From NCBI GenBank assembly GCA_004299305.1, contig SCPZ01000099.1, positions 22,455 to 86,454 of the forward strand: DNA of 64,000 nucleotides. Direction: 5' to 3'. Position numbers and translations under genes: made by a program. Below, piece by piece: positions 1-11,580 of this stretch (its first letter is position 1; each line of letters begins with the position of its first letter). The stretch is from Methylobacter sp. Lineage in GTDB: Bacteria; Pseudomonadota; Gammaproteobacteria; Methylococcales; Methylomonadaceae. The notes beneath the pieces are model-generated. The model saw only the letters and a program-made list of their open reading frames with translations. It ran no database searches and had not been told where the DNA came from.

Positions 1-150
1 AGAAAGTGAGTTTTTTAAGTTGATTTGTGATAGCCGTGGTAATTGATCCGCAGTAAACTGCTAATAAATGTACTATCGCTCTTACGCACTTCTGTTGTTA
101 AAAACGCGCTTATGTTATCATTGGCGGTTTTAAATACTAGGATTATATAA

Positions 151-369
151 ATGGCTAAAGAAGATCAAATTGAAATGGAAGGGAAGGTAATTGACACGCT
201 TCCTAATACCATGTTTCGCGTCGAGCTGGAAAATGGTCATATCGTGACTGCACATATCTCAGGAAAAATGCGTAAGCATTATATTCGTATTCTTACCGGA
301 GACAGCGTCAAAGTTGAAATGACTCCCTACGATTTAACCAAAGGTCGTATCACATTCCGTATGCGTTAA
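151..369 (+). CDS. infA: Translation initiation factor IF-1
   Basis: 72 aa S1-like protein, [62 protein letters not shown]. Confidence 0.98.
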   Translation: MAKEDQIEMEGKVIDTLPNTMFRVELENGHIVTAHISGKMRKHYIRILTGDSVKVEMTPYDLTKGRITFRMR

Positions 370-390
370 TCCTGTTATCGACAGGATTAA
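368..390 (+). terminator. Hairpin immediately after infA
   Basis: TAATCCTGT-TATCG-ACAGGATTA inverted repeat; weak T-tract. Confidence 0.45.
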
Positions 391-417
391 CGCAAGTTCC
401 TTGATTAATTCTTCGTA

Positions 418-2691
418 CTAGAAGTTGGCTTCAGGGACAATCAAATCCGCGCTTTCTATAGCAAAGTTCAGTTCGTTATCTTTCACGTAAATTCGCACAT
501 GCCCGCCGTGCGCCAATTCGCCAAATAGTAAGTCATTAGCCAAAGGTTTTTTGATTTTCTCTTGAATGAGTCGCGCCATCGGTCTGGCCCCCATCTTCGG
601 ATCGCAGCCGTTTTCAGCCAACCATAACCGGGCATCGGCATCCAATGCCAGTGTTACGTGTTTGTCTGCCAGTAAGGCTTCCAATTCAAAGATGAATTTG
701 TCAACCACATGCCCGACAATTGAAATATCCAATGGTTTGAATTGGATGATGGCATCCAGACGGTTACGAAATTCCGGCGAGAAGCCTTTTTCGATGACCT
801 TTAGACTGTCGGTGGCATGATCCTGTTGGGTAAAGCCGATAGAGGCGCGGCTGCCTTCTTCCGCTCCTGCATTGGTGGTCATTACCAGGATGATGTTGCG
901 GAAATCCGCCTTTCGCCCATTATTGTCGGTCAATGAGCCGTGATCCATGACTTGTAATAACAGGTTAAATACATCAGGATGGGCTTTTTCCAGCTCGTCG
1001 AGCAGCAATACGGCATGGGGATGCTTGGTGATCTTTTCGGTTAATAGGCCGCCCTGATCAAAGCCCACATAACCTGGAGGTGCGCCTATCAGCCTGGAAA
1101 CGGTATGTCGCTCCATATATTCGGACATGTCGAAGCGAATTAACTCTACGCCCAATACCTTAGCCAGCTGCCGCGTCACTTCGGTTTTGCCTACGCCTGT
1201 AGGTCCCGCAAAAAGAAATGAACCGATGGTCTTTTGTGTATCCCTAAGGCCTGCACGCGATAATTTTATTGCTGATGCCAATGCTGAAATTGCCTCGTCT
1301 TGTCCAAAAACCAGCATTTTCAGGTTTTTTTCCAAGTTGCTAAGCTTGTCTATATCATTGGACGATACCGATTTTGCAGGTACTCTAGCGATTTTTGAGA
1401 CTATATCTTCTATTTCGGCAACATCAATAAGCTGTTTGCGATCAACTTCAGCTGTCATGCGTTGTTTTGCCCCTGCCTCATCAATCACATCAATGGCTTT
1501 ATCGGGCAAATGCCGATCGGTAATATAGCGATCCGATAATTCCGCCGCTACGCGTAATGCTTCAGAGGAATATTTAACGTCATGATGTTCTTCAAAGCGC
1601 GATTTAAGTCCTTTCAGAATCAGGATGGTGTCCTCAACGGAAGGCTCAAGGACGTCAACTTTCTGGAATCTCCGCGCTAGGGCATGATCTTTTTCGAAAA
1701 CTCCGCGATACTCCTGATAGGTGGTAGAGCCTATGCAACGCAATTGACCGGAAGCCAGCGCCGGTTTAATTAAATTGGATGCATCCATCACCCCGCCGGA
1801 AGCTGAACCTGCTCCGATAATAGTGTGAATTTCATCGATAAACAGGATCGAATCTGGTTCCTTATTGAGTTGAGTTAACAATGCTTTAAGTCGTTTTTCA
1901 AAGTCACCCCTGTATTTGGTTCCGGCAACCAGTGCGCCCAAATCCAGTGAATAAATCACACTGTTCCTCAAAACATCCGGCACCTGCTCTTCAACAATCC
2001 GTTTTGCTAAGCCTTCTGCAATAGCCGTTTTACCTACACCCGCTTCGCCGACCAACAAGGGATTGTTTTTACGGCGACGGCAAAGCGTTTGAATTGTGCG
2101 CTCAACCTCCGGCTCTCTGCCGATTAATGGATCAATTCGGCCTTTCAAGGCTTCTTCATTGAGATTAGTGGCGTACTTATCCAATGGACTGCCTGAGGCT
2201 TCGGCATCAGCATTGCCGGGTTCTGGCGGACGGCTACTTGACAAATCGTGATCGGGATCAATCTTTGAAATGCCGTGAGCCAGGTAATTAACTACATCCA
2301 GCCTTGAAATATCCTGTCTATTTAACAGGTAAACCGCGTGGGAATCTTGTTCGCTGAATAAGGCTACGAATAAATTAGCGCCGGAAACTTCTTTTTTGTC
2401 GGATGCCTGGACATGAAAAACAGCGCGTTGCAGCACCCGTTGAAAGCCCAAGGTAGGTTGGGTTTCCCGTTGAATGCCCATCGGAATCAGCGATGTGGTT
2501 TCATCAATAAATTGCGTCAACTGTCCGCGTAGAGCCTTAATGTCACAACCGCATGCGATCAAAATCGGTTGCGCAGAAGCATTTTCGAGCAATGCCAACA
2601 GCAAATGCTCAACCGTGATAAATTCATGCCGTTTATCATGTGCATTTTTAAAGGCGTTATTTAACGTCACTTCAAGTTCTTTACTTAACAT
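418..2691 (-). CDS. clpA: ATP-dependent Clp protease ATP-binding subunit ClpA
   Basis: Two AAA modules ([18 protein letters not shown]), Clp N-domain; start chosen at MLSKELEV behind GGAGAG rather than the ORF-track 2727. Confidence 0.97.
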   Translation of the reverse strand: MLSKELEVTLNNAFKNAHDKRHEFITVEHLLLALLENASAQPILIACGCDIKALRGQLTQFIDETTSLIPMGIQRETQPTLGFQRVLQRAVFHVQASDKKEVSGANLFVALFSEQDSHAVYLLNRQDISRLDVVNYLAHGISKIDPDHDLSSSRPPEPGNADAEASGSPLDKYATNLNEEALKGRIDPLIGREPEVERTIQTLCRRRKNNPLLVGEAGVGKTAIAEGLAKRIVEEQVPDVLRNSVIYSLDLGALVAGTKYRGDFEKRLKALLTQLNKEPDSILFIDEIHTIIGAGSASGGVMDASNLIKPALASGQLRCIGSTTYQEYRGVFEKDHALARRFQKVDVLEPSVEDTILILKGLKSRFEEHHDVKYSSEALRVAAELSDRYITDRHLPDKAIDVIDEAGAKQRMTAEVDRKQLIDVAEIEDIVSKIARVPAKSVSSNDIDKLSNLEKNLKMLVFGQDEAISALASAIKLSRAGLRDTQKTIGSFLFAGPTGVGKTEVTRQLAKVLGVELIRFDMSEYMERHTVSRLIGAPPGYVGFDQGGLLTEKITKHPHAVLLLDELEKAHPDVFNLLLQVMDHGSLTDNNGRKADFRNIILVMTTNAGAEEGSRASIGFTQQDHATDSLKVIEKGFSPEFRNRLDAIIQFKPLDISIVGHVVDKFIFELEALLADKHVTLALDADARLWLAENGCDPKMGARPMARLIQEKIKKPLANDLLFGELAHGGHVRIYVKDNELNFAIESADLIVPEANF

Positions 2692-2705
2692 AAGCTCTCC
2701 AACCT

Positions 2706-3029
2706 CTACACTTCTTCCATCGAGCACATCAACGGATGTTGATGCTCTCGCGAATAGTCGTTAACTATATATACCTTAGTTTCAGCAACATCTTTAGAAT
2801 ATGTTCCGCACACACCCACCCCTTGCGTATGTACTTGCAGCATCACTTGAGTCGCCTTTTCTTCAGACATGGCAAAAAAATCCATTAAAATCTCAATTAC
2901 AAAATCCATGGGCGTAAAATCATCATTTAACAGAATAACCTTGTATAAAGGCGGTCTTTTTAACTTAGGCTTGGCTTCCTGAATAGCCAAACCGCCATCT
3001 TTATCTTTGAATGGATCAAAATCGGACAT
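2706..3029 (-). CDS. clpS: ATP-dependent Clp protease adaptor ClpS
   Basis: [20 protein letters not shown] and [20 protein letters not shown] motifs; upstream of clpA. Confidence 0.97.
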   Translation of the reverse strand: MSDFDPFKDKDGGLAIQEAKPKLKRPPLYKVILLNDDFTPMDFVIEILMDFFAMSEEKATQVMLQVHTQGVGVCGTYSKDVAETKVYIVNDYSREHQHPLMCSMEEV

Positions 3030-3228
3030 AATCGTAATAATAAAATATTTGAGCTTCTAACATAGTGCCAATCTTGGTGAATTTCAACTCTTATGTTAGC
3101 AACAAAATAAACAAGGCTTATGCGAAAGGTTAACAACCTAATTGTATCTTTCTCCCTGCGTCTTCTTTTTACCAACATAATATCTCCAAATCCAGTAAAA
3201 TGTCAGCTTTCACAGCCGGAATTTTGCA

Positions 3229-3690
3229 ATGGTTTGGAAGCCACACGTTACAGTTGCCGCAGTTATTGAGCAAGATCGGCGATTTTTGCTCGTAGAAGAA
3301 GAAACCTCAAATGGACTTCAATTCAATCAACCTGCGGGCCATCTTGAACAAGGCGAGGATCTGATTGCTGCCGTCAAACGTGAAGTGTTGGAAGAAACTG
3401 CTTGGCGGTTTGAGCCCGAGCACGTTATTTCCATTCAACTTTGGCGAAAAAATCCTAAGTTTCCCAGCTTTGTTAGAGTGTGTTTCTCCGGTTATTGTCA
3501 TTCACATAATCCGATGCAACAACTGGATGAAGGCATAGTAGCCACTCACTGGTTAACGCGCGATCAAATCGAAGCTGAGCGCCATCGTCTGCGTAGCCCG
3601 TTAGTGCTTACCAGTATAGACGAATACCTCAACGGGCAGCGTCACCCCTTATCCTTGCTTAAATCATTTATTGATCTTGACTATGAGTAA
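3229..3690 (+). CDS. nudJ: NUDIX hydrolase (NudJ-like)
   Basis: Nudix box [23 protein letters not shown]; directly upstream of mnmA. Confidence 0.85.
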   Translation: MVWKPHVTVAAVIEQDRRFLLVEEETSNGLQFNQPAGHLEQGEDLIAAVKREVLEETAWRFEPEHVISIQLWRKNPKFPSFVRVCFSGYCHSHNPMQQLDEGIVATHWLTRDQIEAERHRLRSPLVLTSIDEYLNGQRHPLSLLKSFIDLDYE

Positions 3691-4846
3691 AAAAGTAATC
3701 GTCGGCATGTCCGGCGGTGTCGATTCTTCGGTAACCGCTTTACTGTTGTTGGAACAAGGCCATCACGTTACCGGCTTGTTTATGAAGAACTGGGAAGAAG
3801 ACGATGGCACCGAATACTGCACAGCAATGGAGGATCTCGCAGACGCCCAACAGGTTTGCGATAAATTGGGCATAGAATTAAAAACCGTCAATTTTGCCGC
3901 CGAATACTGGGATGAAGTATTTGAAGTATTCCTATCTGAATTTAAAGCAGGCCGCACTCCAAATCCCGATATTTTGTGCAACAAGCATGTTAAGTTTAAA
4001 GCCTTCCTGAATTATGCGATTGAAGATTTGGGTGCCGAATATATCGCTACAGGTCATTATGCGCGCGTGACTACGTTTCCAAGTTCCGTTCGTCCTGAGC
4101 CCTTCGGCTGCGCTCAGGAGAGCCTTGTCGAAGGAAGTCATGGGAGCGAGGACGAGTTCTTTTTGTTAAAAGGCTTGGACCCGAATAAAGAGCAGAGTTA
4201 TTTCCTGTATACGCTGGGACAGAAACAGCTATCACGCACTCTGTTTCCGATAGGTCATTTACATAAACCGGAAATCCGGGCCATGGCGGATAAAGCCGGT
4301 TTTGCCAATAGCCGTAAAAAGGATAGTACCGGTATCTGCTTTATCGGCGAGCGTAAATTTACTGAGTTTTTGCAACGCTATCTACCTACTCAGCCAGGTG
4401 AAATGCGCACCCCGGAAGGACAGACTATCGGCAAGCATCATGGTTTGATGTATTACACCTTCGGCCAACGCCAGGGTTTGGGCATAGGCGGTGTCAAGAA
4501 TGCGCCGGATGAGCCGTGGTATGTATTGGAAAAGGATTTGAAAAATAACGTGTTGATTGTTGGGCAGGGTCATGATCACCCCTTGATGCTGCATAATACT
4601 CTGGAAGCCAGTCAACTCGATTGGTGTAGCAATAGGCCGTTGATGGAGCCTATACGCTGTACTGCTAAAACCCGCTATCGTCAGGCGGATCAAGCGTGCT
4701 ATTTGGAACCGATAGGTAACGACAGATGCAAAGCTGTATTTGACCAGCCGCAACGGGCTATTACACCTGGCCAATCCGTCGTTTTTTATGATGGTGAAAT
4801 ATGTCTGGGCGGCGGGATTATAGAGTCTAAATATAATGAAAATTGA
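3671..4846 (+). CDS. mnmA: tRNA-specific 2-thiouridylase MnmA
   Basis: [44 protein letters not shown]; start possibly at [12 protein letters not shown] a few codons downstream. Confidence 0.96.
   Translation: MILTMSKKVIVGMSGGVDSSVTALLLLEQGHHVTGLFMKNWEEDDGTEYCTAMEDLADAQQVCDKLGIELKTVNFAAEYWDEVFEVFLSEFKAGRTPNPDILCNKHVKFKAFLNYAIEDLGAEYIATGHYARVTTFPSSVRPEPFGCAQESLVEGSHGSEDEFFLLKGLDPNKEQSYFLYTLGQKQLSRTLFPIGHLHKPEIRAMADKAGFANSRKKDSTGICFIGERKFTEFLQRYLPTQPGEMRTPEGQTIGKHHGLMYYTFGQRQGLGIGGVKNAPDEPWYVLEKDLKNNVLIVGQGHDHPLMLHNTLEASQLDWCSNRPLMEPIRCTAKTRYRQADQACYLEPIGNDRCKAVFDQPQRAITPGQSVVFYDGEICLGGGIIESKYNEN
4094..4137. repeat. Palindromic element inside the mnmA reading frame
   Basis: CCTGAGC...GCTCAGG stem plus GAGAGCCTTGTCGAAGG; encodes [15 protein letters not shown]. 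Confidence 0.75.
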
Positions 4847-5270
4847 TTTTAAAAATGCCGCAGAACGCCATTATCGTGATGGAGAATTACTTTACACACA
4901 TTCATACTGGGCTAATGCTGATCAGTTTTACGGTTTGTCATCCGAATGCATTTTGAAACGTATCATTGCTGGTTTAGATCCAAGTAGCGTCGATCAGGCA
5001 ACGGGGGACTTTACGAACAGAAAGCATAGAAAACATTTTGACAATCATGATAGTTCCAAAGATTTATGGAGTTATTTTTCCATTACTTTTGCCGGGCGGC
5101 TTGCTCAGCATTCATTGCCAAGTGTAAATGGATTCAGCGATTGGGATATTTTTCAACGTTATGTCCACGAAAGCTATATCGACCAACACCGAGCGGATTC
5201 TCATCGTTTAGCAACTATTATTTTACATGAGCTATTTGATAACTTATTTGCTAATGGGGTGATTCAATGA
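4836..5270 (+). CDS. HEPN-like small protein, first gene of a 3-gene cassette
   Basis: [37 protein letters not shown] resembles HEPN-type helices; ATG lies inside the mnmA 3' end. Confidence 0.5.
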   Translation: MKIDFKNAAERHYRDGELLYTHSYWANADQFYGLSSECILKRIIAGLDPSSVDQATGDFTNRKHRKHFDNHDSSKDLWSYFSITFAGRLAQHSLPSVNGFSDWDIFQRYVHESYIDQHRADSHRLATIILHELFDNLFANGVIQ

Positions 5271-6565
5271 CTCATACCGTCAGGTTTCAAGACGCCCTAC
5301 CAATAGCCATCCAATTTACTGAAGAGCATTATGACTGTTTAGGGAAAGAACCTCCGGTTTTAATCCGTGATCTTTATGGAAAAATCCGCCTGTTTTTGCA
5401 CAGTGAACAAACTCCGCAACATAAAGCATTAGCGGAAAGCTTAACGGCTTTATTAGGGCATTTTTCTTATATTACCGATGCTGTTTTTATATATGAGCAG
5501 GATTTTTTTAACAGCAAAACTATTACTGATTCGCCTGATAAAATCCGTATTCCTGATACAAAACAACCTATTTACTTATTAGATAGGCAAATTACCGGAC
5601 AAGATTGGTTGCGCCAGCCCATACAAGAACAGCATCCACCCCGCGCCACTTTATTTGGTATTAAAGGCGGGGTCGGTCGTTCTACTGCGCTGGCTATCTG
5701 GGCCTGGGATTTAGCTAAACAAGGTAAAAAAGTGCTTGTTGTCGATTTAGATCTTGAATCGCCCGGTATAGGGCAAATTTTGTTGCCTCAAAAATATTTG
5801 CCTGATTTCGGTGTTATCGATTGGTTAGTTGAAGAAGCTGTAGGGCAAGCTGACGACCACTTATTGCGTGACATGGTTGCCACCAGCCCCTTAGCCGAAA
5901 CAAGTGAAGGCGTGATTCGAGTCGTAACTACCGCAGGAAGCAACGAACAGGATTACATTGCTAAACTGTCAAGAGTTTATATGGATATTAATCAAAATGG
6001 AGACACACTGGATTTTGCGCATCGACTCGCACGGTTGTTGCAGCAACTGGAAGCTCAGGAAAAACCTGATATTGTCTTGCTGGATAGCCGCGCCGGTATT
6101 CATGACATCGCCGCCATAGCGGTTAACCGTTTAACAGATATGGCATTTTTATTTGCAATCAATACCCCTCAGACTTGGCAAGCCTATCGTTATTTATTTT
6201 CCCATTGGCAAAAATGGAATGTTAATTTAACGACATTTAGAGAAAACTTGAAAATAGTAGCTGGAATGGTCCCTGAATTGGGACGAGAAGATTATATTTC
6301 CAGATGTAAAGAAGCAGCATATAACTTATTTTTAGAAACTATCTACGAACAAACAGCCGCAGAAGAACTGGATACGTTTAATTTTGCAGCAGACGATAAT
6401 TCTGCTCCTCATTTTCCGCTTGAAGTCTTATGGAACATAACCTTTCAAGAATTTAATCCGCAATCGGAAGATTATTTCAGAATCAATGGCGCACAATTAA
6501 ATGCCTGCTATGGCAATTTTCTACAGATGGCGACCCAACTCGTTTTAGGCGAATATATCTCATGA
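5267..6565 (+). CDS. ParA/MinD-like P-loop ATPase with KGGVGR-variant Walker A
   Basis: FGIKGGVGRSTALAIWAWDLAKQGKKVLVVDLDLESPGIG; Walker B-like PDIVLLDSRAG; ATGA overlap with gene 1. Confidence 0.85.
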   Translation: MTHTVRFQDALPIAIQFTEEHYDCLGKEPPVLIRDLYGKIRLFLHSEQTPQHKALAESLTALLGHFSYITDAVFIYEQDFFNSKTITDSPDKIRIPDTKQPIYLLDRQITGQDWLRQPIQEQHPPRATLFGIKGGVGRSTALAIWAWDLAKQGKKVLVVDLDLESPGIGQILLPQKYLPDFGVIDWLVEEAVGQADDHLLRDMVATSPLAETSEGVIRVVTTAGSNEQDYIAKLSRVYMDINQNGDTLDFAHRLARLLQQLEAQEKPDIVLLDSRAGIHDIAAIAVNRLTDMAFLFAINTPQTWQAYRYLFSHWQKWNVNLTTFRENLKIVAGMVPELGREDYISRCKEAAYNLFLETIYEQTAAEELDTFNFAADDNSAPHFPLEVLWNITFQEFNPQSEDYFRINGAQLNACYGNFLQMATQLVLGEYIS

Positions 6566-7995
6566 GTGTTTTTCCAGTTGATGCTCTTCGACAAGCCTTT
6601 TTAACACTTCCTAAACAACCTAGGCAATCGGACAGCGAACCGATTGAGCTACGCTATTTTTATGCGCCTTTAAGCCATGCCAAGGCCCTGCATCCTGATA
6701 ATATGCTTGTTGAAGGTGTTTATGGTGCTGGTAAAAGTGAATGGTGCTTACAATTAAGTAAACTGGAGCGGCTTGGATTAATAGCAACTTTTTTACCACG
6801 GTCTGAATTAGAAAATGCCGATTGTAGTATTGGTTTTAGTCAAATGCTTTCTACAAATTATCCCAGCAAGGAAAGCATAGTAAAATTGTTAAATAATAAT
6901 ATTGATGCGCAAACTATCTGGAATACGATTATTGCTTTAGCTGTCTTAGAACAAACTGGTCACCCCAATAATTGGAACGATAAAATTAATTATTACGAAA
7001 AATACATTGACGATATTAATAATAGTTTGCAGTGTAAAGATGACGAATTATATGCATTAAACAAAAAACATATTGTTTTATTTGATGCTTTAAATTACGC
7101 AGCCGATGACAATAAAACTATAAAAAAATTATTAAAAGGCCTGTTACAGGCTGCTTTAAAGTTTCGTTCTTTTCGTGCTATACGCCTAAAAATTTTCATT
7201 CGTCCTGATATGCTGGAAGACTCATCTGTATATTCATTTGCTGGGGGATCGAAAGTTATTAATAATAAATTCTCTTTGGAATGGAATAACTTGGAGCTAT
7301 TTAATTTATTATGGCAATACTTAGGCAACTCCGCAGAAGGTGGAAAAGAATTCCGTGATGGGTGTGAACAACACTTTAACCAATCATGGAATAAACATCC
7401 AAATAGCAACATTTGGCAAATTCCAGATGAAATGCGTAGAAATGAAGCTTTACAGCGAGAAATTTTCCACGAACTCACTGGTGAATGGATGGGGGATACT
7501 CCAAAATCTGGTTATCCCTATTTATGGCTCCCCAATCATTTAGAAGACAGTCACGGCAAGGTTAGTCCATGTAGTTTTTTAGCAGCATTACATGAAGCGG
7601 CGGCTACAGATGATTTAATTGAAGAACAGCAATATCCTTTAAATTACCAAGCTCTTAGAAAAGGTGTGCAAAAGGCTTCTCAAATGCAAGTTCGCATATT
7701 CAATGAAAATTATCGTTGGATAGAAATATTATTAAAGGAAAAAGACATAAGCTTTCCTTGTGAATTTAGTGAGCTTGAGAGTTTTGAGACTAGATCAAAG
7801 ATTGAGGAGATTATTAATGAGCCAGGCACAATTCCACCGCCAAGTTATTCTGCGCAAGGTTTTGAAGGTATAAAACAAGATTTAGTCGATTTAGGTATTT
7901 TTCAATTAATGCATGATGGCAGAATCAATATGCCGGACGTTTATCGATTGGGTTACGGCCTAGGCAGAAAAGGAGGAGTAAAACCAGTCAGATAA
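6562..7995 (+). CDS. P-loop ATPase, third gene of cassette
   Basis: Walker A VEGVYGAGKSEWCLQL; C-terminal GRINMPDVYRLGYGLGRKGGVKPVR; ATGA overlap with gene 2. Confidence 0.7.
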   Translation: MSVFPVDALRQAFLTLPKQPRQSDSEPIELRYFYAPLSHAKALHPDNMLVEGVYGAGKSEWCLQLSKLERLGLIATFLPRSELENADCSIGFSQMLSTNYPSKESIVKLLNNNIDAQTIWNTIIALAVLEQTGHPNNWNDKINYYEKYIDDINNSLQCKDDELYALNKKHIVLFDALNYAADDNKTIKKLLKGLLQAALKFRSFRAIRLKIFIRPDMLEDSSVYSFAGGSKVINNKFSLEWNNLELFNLLWQYLGNSAEGGKEFRDGCEQHFNQSWNKHPNSNIWQIPDEMRRNEALQREIFHELTGEWMGDTPKSGYPYLWLPNHLEDSHGKVSPCSFLAALHEAAATDDLIEEQQYPLNYQALRKGVQKASQMQVRIFNENYRWIEILLKEKDISFPCEFSELESFETRSKIEEIINEPGTIPPPSYSAQGFEGIKQDLVDLGIFQLMHDGRINMPDVYRLGYGLGRKGGVKPVR

Positions 7996-8040
7996 AGCTT
8001 AACATTTTTTATCCCACATTATTCTTCACAACTCGGATAA

Positions 8041-9408
<1,368 letters not shown>

Positions 9409-9641
9409 GTGGGTATCTTACCGCGCCTTAAAACACTGCTCTGATAAGGCGTATTTGCTGGAGTTTCAACTGTTTTTAAAGGCGTTGCCAGCACTAATAT
9501 TTGTTGGTATTGCAAAATAAATTACATGAGGTAAAAATATAGGGGTCGGTTCATAATAGTTTTCACCTTCTTTTCAAGGAAGGGTTCTCGAAAATCCGGC
9601 ATCGACAACAAAAATATAAACATTAATATGAGGAGAGAATT

Positions 9642-9980
9642 ATGAAAAAATTAGCATCTGTATGTGCAGGTTTATTATTTCTTTTAAGTACTTCTGTTTT
9701 TGCTGCAGAGAATTCCTCTGAAGCGCTGGAACACGCCAATGCTGCGGTAGTTCATGGTAAGGCGGGACATACGCCGCTTTTGCTTGAGCACGCAAAGGCG
9801 GCATTGGAAGATACCTTGGCGGCCTCCATAATAGCTAAGGGCGTGGCAAAAAACCATTTAGACGCTGGCGCTAAAGAGTTGCAAGAAGCTATTGATCAAG
9901 GCACTTTAGGCCATGTAGGCGTGGCCACGACACATGCTGAAGCTGCTGTAGAGCATATTAAAGCTGGCAGCAAGAAATAA
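9642..9980 (+). CDS. Small periplasmic metal-binding protein (SmbP-like)
   Basis: Signal peptide; helical repeats with regularly spaced His (EHAN, VHGKAGHT, LEHAKAAL, THAEAAVEHIKAG). Confidence 0.8.
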   Translation: MKKLASVCAGLLFLLSTSVFAAENSSEALEHANAAVVHGKAGHTPLLLEHAKAALEDTLAASIIAKGVAKNHLDAGAKELQEAIDQGTLGHVGVATTHAEAAVEHIKAGSKK

Positions 9981-10006
9981 TTCGATATAGCTTCGATCGA
10001 AGGGAA

Positions 10007-10030
10007 GGGGCGGTTTTCCGCCCCTTTTTT
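10007..10030 (+). terminator. Rho-independent terminator after smbP-like gene
   Basis: GGGGCGG-TTTT-CCGCCCC followed by TTTTTT. Confidence 0.9.
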
Positions 10031-10058
10031 GTAGTCATCTATACCACAATATTTACAA

Positions 10059-11531
10059 CTATTTTTTTATATAAAGATCGGTAATCGAGCCGGTGATTAT
10101 TTCAGCCGCGAAAGCGAAGGTTTCGGATAGCATCGGATGAGGGTGGATGGTCAAACCGACATCTTCGGCATCGGCCCCCATTTCCAGGGCTAATACCGCT
10201 TCAGCAATTAATTCACCGGCATTGGGGCCGGTCATGCCTGCACCGAGTATCCGGCCTGTTTCCTTTTCACAGAGTATTTTTGTCAAACCTTCCTTGCGTC
10301 CCAGCGTTAATGAGCGTCCGCTAGCTGCCCATGGAAAGACCGCTTTGTCATAAGCTATACCTTGTTGTTTGGCTTGATTTTCAGTTAAACCCATCCAGGT
10401 TACTTCAGGATCGGTGTAGGCAACAGCAGGAATGGTTAGGGCGTCGAATCCGGCTTTTAGGCCAGCCGCAACTTCGGCGGCAACTTTACCTTCATGGGTG
10501 GCTTTGTGCGCCAACATGGGGTTGCCGACTATATCACCTATCGCAAAGATATGAGGGATGTTGGTACGCTGTTGCTTATCGACAGCGATAAAGCCGAGCT
10601 CATCGACATTAACCCCGGCCAGCTCGGCACCGATCAACTTGCCGTTAGGTCTGCGTCCTACTGCGACTAAAACCGCATCAAATAACTCCGATTCCGGCGC
10701 GCCTTTGCCTTTATCGCCTATGCCGTCAGCCGACAGGGAACCGGCGCGGTCAAAGGAAACTTTCAAACCGTCTTCTTGGGCTTCAATGGAAGTAACCCGT
10801 GTTTCCAGCCAGATGTTTTTATATTGTTTTTTAATGCGTCGGTACAGCGGGGTAACCAAGTCGTTATCGCAACCGGGAATAATTTGATTCATTAGTTCGA
10901 CTACGCTGATTTCCGAGCCCAAGGCATGGTAAACCGTGGCCATTTCCAAGCCTATGATACCGCCGCCTACGATCAACAGTTTTTTAGGTATTTCTTTTAA
11001 CGCCAGCGCATCGGTCGAATTCCATAAACGCGGATCATCATTTGGGAAAACGGGGATTTTAGTGGGATGCGATCCTGCTGCAATAATTGCCTGTTCAAAG
11101 CTGACGGTTTTAACACCGGTTTCGGTTGTTATCTCAACTGTGTTGGCTGAGGTAAATAGTCCTGTGCCCTGAATCAAGGTTATTTTGCGTTGTTTTACCA
11201 GGCCTGCCAGTCCATCGCCCAATGTTTTGGTAACGCTTTCTTTCCATGATCGAATTTTGTTTATATCAACACTCGGTTTGCCGTAACTGAGGCCGTGTTG
11301 TTCGAATTCATTGACTTCATGAATGATCTGCGCGATATGCAGCAGAGCTTTAGAAGGAATACATCCGACATTAAGGCACACTCCGCCAAGAGCAGGGTAG
11401 CGCTCGATCAAGACCACCTGTTTGCCTAAATCGGCGGCGCGAAATGCTGCTGTGTATCCGCCGGGGCCGCCGCCCAGTACCAGAACTTCTGCATGTATTG
11501 CAGATTCATTAACCGCTGGATTAGCATCCAT
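10059..11531 (-). CDS. lpdA: Dihydrolipoyl dehydrogenase (PDH E3)
   Basis: GGGPGGYTAAFRAADLG, GGVCLNVGCIPSKALLH; start set at MDANPAVNES (11531). Confidence 0.96.
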   Translation of the reverse strand: MDANPAVNESAIHAEVLVLGGGPGGYTAAFRAADLGKQVVLIERYPALGGVCLNVGCIPSKALLHIAQIIHEVNEFEQHGLSYGKPSVDINKIRSWKESVTKTLGDGLAGLVKQRKITLIQGTGLFTSANTVEITTETGVKTVSFEQAIIAAGSHPTKIPVFPNDDPRLWNSTDALALKEIPKKLLIVGGGIIGLEMATVYHALGSEISVVELMNQIIPGCDNDLVTPLYRRIKKQYKNIWLETRVTSIEAQEDGLKVSFDRAGSLSADGIGDKGKGAPESELFDAVLVAVGRRPNGKLIGAELAGVNVDELGFIAVDKQQRTNIPHIFAIGDIVGNPMLAHKATHEGKVAAEVAAGLKAGFDALTIPAVAYTDPEVTWMGLTENQAKQQGIAYDKAVFPWAASGRSLTLGRKEGLTKILCEKETGRILGAGMTGPNAGELIAEAVLALEMGADAEDVGLTIHPHPMLSETFAFAAEIITGSITDLYIKK

Positions 11532-11580
11532 ATTATTCTTCCTGATTAAAGTTAAGTAACTACTCTGTACGTTCCATTTT

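Noticed and set aside
566-820. ORF-track entries antisense to clpA, aceE, aceF, lpdA and the MCPs
   Set aside because: They lie opposite strongly supported conserved genes and show no family motifs; typical shadow ORFs.
10331-10591. Plus-strand ORFs across lpdA (10147-11172)
   Set aside because: Antisense to a conserved dehydrogenase; composition is a shadow of the coding strand.
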